Source of the DNA: Mameliella sp. CS4
GTDB taxonomy: Bacteria > Pseudomonadota > Alphaproteobacteria > Rhodobacterales > Rhodobacteraceae
DNA length: 64,000 bases
Direction of reading: 5' to 3'
Assembly (NCBI RefSeq): GCF_019392335.1
Contig: NZ_JAHXRQ010000001.1
Coordinates: 372,001 to 436,000 of the forward strand
Below the pieces are notes generated by a model that did not search any database, was not told where the DNA came from, and worked only from the letters and a program-made list of their open reading frames with translations. Each line of letters begins with the position of its first letter. Positions within the stretch are counted from its first letter, which is position 1. Made by a program: the position numbers and the translations under genes. Positions 59,852 to 64,000 of the stretch are shown here, one piece after another.

Positions 59852-59965
59852 GCAGGGCTCGCGCGGGTTTCAGGATGGGCGAGAAATAGGCAAGCCGCCC
59901 CGGAATTGCAATCAACCAAAGGCGTCAGGCCCCCTGTGCTGGCAAACCCGCGCCCCGACGCCGCC

Positions 59966-60856
59966 CTATAGCCGCAGCGCCACCCGCGCCGCCAGCCAGC
60001 TGACCCCGATCAGCACCAGGTCCAGCGGCAAGAGCGCCGCCACCGCCGCCTCGTCCCCGGGGCCAAAGGGCAACTGCCGCAACGCCAGGCCCGACATGTC
60101 GCCCTGCATCGAGGTCACCGCGAAAGCCATGAAGTTGTTGACGAAATGCAGCCCCATCGCCGGACCAAGGTTGCCCGCCCGCGCCGTCAGGTCCGCCGCC
60201 GCCAGCCCGAACAGCGCGCTCCAGGCGGCGATCGGCAGCGCATTGCCGCCATAGACCCCCGGCATGTAGTGGCCAAAGCCGAAAACGACCGAGGGCAGGC
60301 CCAGCCAGATCAACGGATGCCGGAACCGCGCCGCCAGTTGCGACTGAAAATAACCGCGAAAAAAGACCTCTTCCGCGCCGGTCTGGACAATCAGAACCAC
60401 CAGCGTCACCGGCAGGAACAGCATCCAGGCGTTCACCGGCAGGCCCGGCCCGGTCGATGACATGAGGTCCCAGGGCGGCAACAGCAACAGCGCCACGTTC
60501 AGCAGCGCCACCGCCCATGTCACCCGCAGGAAATCGCGCCAGAACAACGGCCAGGGACCCAGCAGACTGCGCCCCGGCCGCTTGTGCAGGATCTCGGCCA
60601 CCGCCATCGCGGCCACCCACAGCGCCCCGCTCAACCCCAGCAGCAGCGCCAGGCTGCCCGGTGTCTCTCCGCTCTGCAGGTTGTCCAGCAGCGTCAGGTA
60701 GGCGTCGCCCTCCATCAGGCTGCCCAGCACCGCGATCACGCCGCGCGCCAGGGCGAACCAGATCACCACGATCAGCACCAGCCCGACACCCAGCCGCCAC
60801 AGCTCGGCGCGGCCCTCGGCGGGCAGGGTCATGAACTGGTGCCGTCTGTACCCCAT
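59966..60856 (-). CDS. CPBP family intramembrane metalloprotease
   Basis: A 296-aa membrane protein with about eight helices and the CPBP/ABI motifs. EEVFFRGYFQSQL is motif 1 (E-E-x3-R), FGFGHY is motif 2 with a metal His, and HFVNNFMAFAV is motif 3 (H-x3-N). Members are type II CAAX prenyl-protease-like enzymes, often of unknown substrate in bacteria. The start at MGYRRHQF was placed because the upstream frame runs back into the desaturase gene. It follows the desaturase stop by seven bases, so the two form an operon. Confidence 0.88.
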   Translation of the reverse strand: MGYRRHQFMTLPAEGRAELWRLGVGLVLIVVIWFALARGVIAVLGSLMEGDAYLTLLDNLQSGETPGSLALLLGLSGALWVAAMAVAEILHKRPGRSLLGPWPLFWRDFLRVTWAVALLNVALLLLPPWDLMSSTGPGLPVNAWMLFLPVTLVVLIVQTGAEEVFFRGYFQSQLAARFRHPLIWLGLPSVVFGFGHYMPGVYGGNALPIAAWSALFGLAAADLTARAGNLGPAMGLHFVNNFMAFAVTSMQGDMSGLALRQLPFGPGDEAAVAALLPLDLVLIGVSWLAARVALRL

Positions 60857-60863
60857 GCGGCGA

Positions 60864-61838
60864 TCAGGCCGTCCGGGCCGAGGCATCGCGCAGCACCTGC
60901 GCATAGCCATCCGCCAGCATCATCCGCCCCGTCACCCCCTTGTCCCGCAGCATCGCATGCAGGCGCGGCAGGTTATGCGCGGGCACATGCATCACCAGGT
61001 GGTGTTCGAGGTGGTAATTCACCCAGTAGGGCGCCAGGAACAGCCGTTCCAGCGGGCCAGCCAGCGTGGTGCGCGTATTGCGCAAGGGATCCTCCGAGAA
61101 GTCGACCGCACCATGTTCCGCGATATTGCGAATCCGCAGCACCATCTGGAACCATGTCAGCAGCGGCAAAAGCCACAGAGCAAACCACAGCCACCAGCCG
61201 CCCAGCGCCCAGAACACCGCAAAGAGCACCGCGTTCGCCACCAGCGCACGGGTCAGCACCGGGCCGTGGAACGCCTGCGCAAGATCCTGACTGCTCACGC
61301 CCTCTGTCTCGCCTACCAGCCGCAGCGCGAACATCACCTGCGCCGACCGCTGCTTGATGCCGGTCTGCCCGGTGATGTCCCGGATCAGCTTGCGCCGCAA
61401 AGACGCGCGGGTGGTCGGAAAGGGTTTCGACAGCCGCAGGTCAGGGTCCTTCTCGGTCTGGGTATGGCGGTGGTGCATCAGGTGATAATGCCGGTAGCTG
61501 GCCAGGTCCGCCAGAATCGGCGCCCCACACAGCCAGACACCGGCGAATGCGTTCAGGCGGCGCGACTTGAACAGCGCGTTATGCGCCGCCTCGTGCATCA
61601 GGATCGCCAGCCCCAGCTGCCGCGAGCCGATCACCATGAGGGCCAGCAGGAATGTCAGCACGTTCGGCCACCACAGGAACAGCGCCAGGGCGCCCAGGAT
61701 CAAGGCCCAGCAATGCGCCAACAGCGCCACGCCCCAAAGGTCGGAGCGCGCCGAGAGACTGCGAATCTCCTCTGTCGTCAGAAAGGCCTTGCCCGGTGTC
61801 ATGCTGTCATGATCCGGGGCGAGGGGCATGGCTGTCAA
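60864..61838 (-). CDS. Fatty acid desaturase
   Basis: A 324-aa membrane di-iron enzyme. The three histidine boxes are MHEAAHNALF (H-x3-H), HYHLMHHRHTQ (H-x3-HH) and YHLEHHLVMHVP (H-x2-HH). Four hydrophobic helices flank them (for example LLAHCWALILGALALFLWW). The family inserts double bonds or hydroxyl groups in acyl lipids or carotenoids. It resembles the phospholipid delta-desaturase type, but the substrate is not fixed. It is the first gene of an operon with the CPBP protease. The next gene rightward is the divergent Mrr-like gene, with overlapping 5' frames. Confidence 0.85.
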   Translation of the reverse strand: MTAMPLAPDHDSMTPGKAFLTTEEIRSLSARSDLWGVALLAHCWALILGALALFLWWPNVLTFLLALMVIGSRQLGLAILMHEAAHNALFKSRRLNAFAGVWLCGAPILADLASYRHYHLMHHRHTQTEKDPDLRLSKPFPTTRASLRRKLIRDITGQTGIKQRSAQVMFALRLVGETEGVSSQDLAQAFHGPVLTRALVANAVLFAVFWALGGWWLWFALWLLPLLTWFQMVLRIRNIAEHGAVDFSEDPLRNTRTTLAGPLERLFLAPYWVNYHLEHHLVMHVPAHNLPRLHAMLRDKGVTGRMMLADGYAQVLRDASARTA

Positions 61839-61908
61839 CGGGACTGCGGCTTTCGTATCCGGGTCAGAGCGAATAGTCTTGCCACAAGTGACTTTTCAGG
61901 TGCCCGAT

Positions 61909-62823
61909 ATGATACCCGACTACCAGTCTTTGATGCGCGACGTTCTGGAATGCGCCCGCAACGAACCTCGCAAGATCAGCGATGTGGTGGATGAAATCGC
62001 CGACCGCTTCCAGCTTACCCCGGAGGAACGCGCCCAGCGCCTTCCAAGTGGAAAACAAACCACCATCGCAAACCGCGTGCATTGGGCACGCAGCTACCTG
62101 AAACAGGGTGGCCTCGTGCGGAACATCAAACGCGGCTGGTATGAATTGACCGAGCGCGGCAGAGAGGCTTTGAACTCTGATCAAACAATCAACTCAGCGT
62201 ATCTCGAACAATTCGAGGATTTCCAGGATTTCAAATCCCGGACTAGGACCGAAGACAATACACAGGTCCGACAAGACTCTCGGGATGAAGAGGACACCCC
62301 CGACGAGACGCTTCTTTCCGCCCACAAGAAACTCGAAGCAGCACTGGCAGCCAGCCTGCTGGATCAGGTCCGTCAATCGACCCCTTTGTTTTTTGAAGAG
62401 CTGATCGTCCAGCTGTTCCTGGCGATGGGATACGGTGGCACGTCGCAAGAAGCAGGCAGGGCGCTTGGAAGATCCGGCGACAATGGAATCGACGGCGTCA
62501 TCGACCAGGACCCGCTTGGCGTCGATCAGATATACCTGCAGGCAAAGCGGTACGGCCCCGACAACACCGTCGGGGCCGGTGACATTCGTGACTTCTTTGG
62601 CGCCCTGAACATTCACAAGGCGACAAAGGGAATCTTTGTCACGACATCGCAATTCACTCCATCCGCTCGGCGGACGGTCAAGGATCTGGGGTCGCGAATA
62701 GTCCTGATCGATGGGGTCCACTTGGCGCATCTCATGATCAAGTACAATGTGGGGTGCCGCGACAAGGATGTCCTGCATATCAAGGAAATTGACGAAGCTT
62801 TCTTCGAAGACCTTTCGGAGTGA
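61909..62823 (+). CDS. mrr: Type IV restriction endonuclease, Mrr family
   Basis: A 304-aa enzyme resembling E. coli Mrr over its full length. The N-terminal winged-helix Mrr_N domain (MIPDYQSLMRDVLECA...RVHWARSYLKQGGLVRN...GWYELTERGREAL) is at 1-90, followed by a charged linker (about 105-135). The catalytic PD-(D/E)xK domain has the Glu in LFFEELIVQLFLAMGYGG, Asp in GDNGIDGVI and QAK in IYLQAKRYG, then FFGALNIHKATKGIFVTTS. Mrr cuts DNA carrying foreign methylation. No methylase is adjacent. GC content is visibly lower than its neighbours, which suggests transfer. GTG at 61900 is an alternative start. Confidence 0.9.
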   Translation: MIPDYQSLMRDVLECARNEPRKISDVVDEIADRFQLTPEERAQRLPSGKQTTIANRVHWARSYLKQGGLVRNIKRGWYELTERGREALNSDQTINSAYLEQFEDFQDFKSRTRTEDNTQVRQDSRDEEDTPDETLLSAHKKLEAALAASLLDQVRQSTPLFFEELIVQLFLAMGYGGTSQEAGRALGRSGDNGIDGVIDQDPLGVDQIYLQAKRYGPDNTVGAGDIRDFFGALNIHKATKGIFVTTSQFTPSARRTVKDLGSRIVLIDGVHLAHLMIKYNVGCRDKDVLHIKEIDEAFFEDLSE

Positions 62824-62869
62824 AACCTATCGCCGTTGACCCCGCCGCCCTCCGTGCTACAGCAACGAC

Positions 62870-63811
62870 ATGCTGGATATCTTCCTCAAGACACTGCCCT
62901 TCTTCGGCCTGATCGGGCTGGGCTATGGCGCCGCGAAATCGCGGTTCTTCTCCGAGGAGGCCAGCGCGGCGCTGACCAAGTTCGTCTTTTTCTTTGCCCT
63001 CTCGGCGATGCTGTTCCGGTTCTCGGCCAACCTGCGCTTTGACGAGATATTCGAGCCGCGACTGGCCAGCGCCTATCTCTGGGGCACCGCCGTCACCTGG
63101 GGGCTGGGCATGGCCGTGGCCTTCCTGCGCGGGCTGGACGTGCCCACCGCCTCGATCGAGGCGCAATGCGCCGCCATCGGCAACACCGGATTTCTGGGCG
63201 TGCCGATGCTGGCGCTGCTGCTGGGTCAAGAGGCGGTGGGGCCGATCATCCTGATCCTCTCCATCGACCTGATCGTCTTTTCCTCGCTGCTGACGCTGCT
63301 GGTGACCGGCGCGCGCGAGGGGCACATGGGTCTGGGCATCCTGTGGAAACTGCTGCTGGGCCTGCTGAAGAATCCGATGATCGTCTCCATCGGGCTGGGT
63401 CTGGCCGTCTCCGCCAGCGGGGTGCCGGTGCCCGAGGCGGCGAACAGCTTTCTGACGACGCTGGGCAATGCCGCCACGCCGGGCGCGCTTTTTGCCATCG
63501 GCGCCTCGCTGGCGTCGAAATCCGCCGAGCGCATCCAGATCGCCGCCTGGCTGAGTTTCGCCAAACTTGTGCTGCACCCGCTCTTTGTCGGATTGGGCGT
63601 CTATGTCTTCTTCCCGGTCGACGCCTACCGCGCTGCCGTCGCGGTCTCTGCCGCCGCGCTGCCGGTGGCGGGCAACGTCTTTATCCTGGCCCAGCACTAT
63701 GGCATCGCGCCGCAGCGCGTCTCGGCCTCGATCCTGATTTCCACCACCGTCAGCATCCTGACCGTCAGCGCGGTGATCGCCACCGTGACGGGCTGGATCG
63801 GCGCCCCATAG
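62870..63811 (+). CDS. AEC family transporter (auxin efflux carrier-like)
   Basis: A 313-aa inner-membrane carrier with about ten helices in two inverted halves. It opens with IFLKTLPFFGLIGLGYGAAKSRFF. The conserved crossover segments are CAAIGNTGFLGVPMLALLLGQ and NAATPGALFAIGASLASKS. Bacterial AEC members export or import malonate, malate or other organic acids, and the substrate is not determinable here. It starts 46 bases after the mrr stop. The base composition returns to the genome-typical GC. Confidence 0.88.
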   Translation: MLDIFLKTLPFFGLIGLGYGAAKSRFFSEEASAALTKFVFFFALSAMLFRFSANLRFDEIFEPRLASAYLWGTAVTWGLGMAVAFLRGLDVPTASIEAQCAAIGNTGFLGVPMLALLLGQEAVGPIILILSIDLIVFSSLLTLLVTGAREGHMGLGILWKLLLGLLKNPMIVSIGLGLAVSASGVPVPEAANSFLTTLGNAATPGALFAIGASLASKSAERIQIAAWLSFAKLVLHPLFVGLGVYVFFPVDAYRAAVAVSAAALPVAGNVFILAQHYGIAPQRVSASILISTTVSILTVSAVIATVTGWIGAP

Positions 63812-63895
63812 CCTACCCTCCTGCCGTCATGATCCACGTCAATGTGCGCGACGGCGCGAGGGGTCACGCTGAGGCTCTTCAAATGGAGATCCCAT

Positions 63896-64000
63896 ATGCG
63901 CCCCACCCTCGCGCCTTTTCGTCGACACCTGTGCGCCGCCACCACCCTCTTGGGTCTTGCGCTGGGGGCCGGTCAGCCCGCGGCAGCGGCCGACCTCATC
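63896..64000 (+). CDS. Exported protein, 3' truncated by window end
   Basis: The first 35 codons of a gene with a signal peptide (MRPTLAPFRRHLCAATTLLG, then hydrophobic LALGAGQPAAAADLI). The ATG follows GGAG at 63885-63888. Too little remains to assign a family. M48-type metalloproteases of this group begin similarly, but this is a guess. Confidence 0.55.
   Translation, partial: MRPTLAPFRRHLCAATTLLGLALGAGQPAAAADLI

Noticed and set aside
1..64000. Search for tRNA or rRNA genes and prophage modules
   Set aside because: No tRNA-like cloverleaf with a TTCGA arm, no rRNA segments and no phage structural genes were recognised by eye; a covariance search would settle the tRNA question.

Overview
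The window is a high-GC, gene-dense stretch of an alphaproteobacterial chromosome, most likely a marine Rhodobacteraceae (Roseobacter-group) bacterium. The grounds are strong GC bias at third codon positions, a Rhodobacter-type RpoE-ChrR pair with its divergent partner operon, an Irr/ICE-type iron box in front of a membrane-bound ferritin, DUF3775/DUF6478-type small families, and many ATGA-coupled operons. No rRNA, tRNA, CRISPR array, insertion sequence or prophage was recognised. The window starts inside nadB and ends 35 codons into a secreted protein.

Layout. 1-6.4 kb: NAD synthesis (nadB-nadC), an FMN glutamate-synthase-like protein, a DUF302 protein, a secreted fasciclin protein and a sulfotransferase-like protein. 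6.7-8.2 kb: an isolated 496-aa protein whose second half looks like the helical pore-forming domain of Bacillus Cry delta-endotoxins; this is the most unusual gene seen. 8.4-15.9 kb: housekeeping (clpB, pyrF, SPFH-NfeD pair, Nudix, dinB). 15.9-20.8 kb: a singlet-oxygen stress module, with rpoE-chrR driven by a clear sigma-E promoter and a divergent operon of an FAD oxidoreductase, DUF1365, DUF3833 and SDR. 20.8-21.6 kb: a deacylase that appears to have lost an internal segment. 22-27.7 kb: pyruvate dehydrogenase complex lpd-aceF-aceE. 28-31.5 kb: mutL-rmuC.

31.6-41.6 kb: a candidate small ORF, a rhodanese, a tandem STAS-like protein, then a polyamine uptake and catabolism cluster. That cluster has an aminotransferase, a GntR regulator with striking palindromic operators, a four-gene Pot-type ABC transporter and an FAD amine oxidase. 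41.7-46.4 kb: a drug/metabolite exporter, three proteins of unknown role and ilvD. 46.6-48.7 kb: mbfA with its iron box, then a small secreted protein and a TetR gene behind three copies of one palindrome. 48.7-54.6 kb: formaldehyde detoxification (S-formylglutathione hydrolase), a UPF0178-HAD-ornithine cyclodeaminase-hydrolase operon, an MFS carrier and a leucine-rich-repeat protein. 54.7-64 kb: zapE, a LysM protein, an exported rhodanese, accD-folC, a CPBP protease with a fatty acid desaturase, a solitary Mrr-type restriction enzyme of lower GC, an AEC carrier and the truncated last gene.

Intergenic DNA carries several notable structures: a 128-bp imperfect inverted repeat, a three-way-junction repeat, a 92-bp tandem duplication and several factor-independent terminators.
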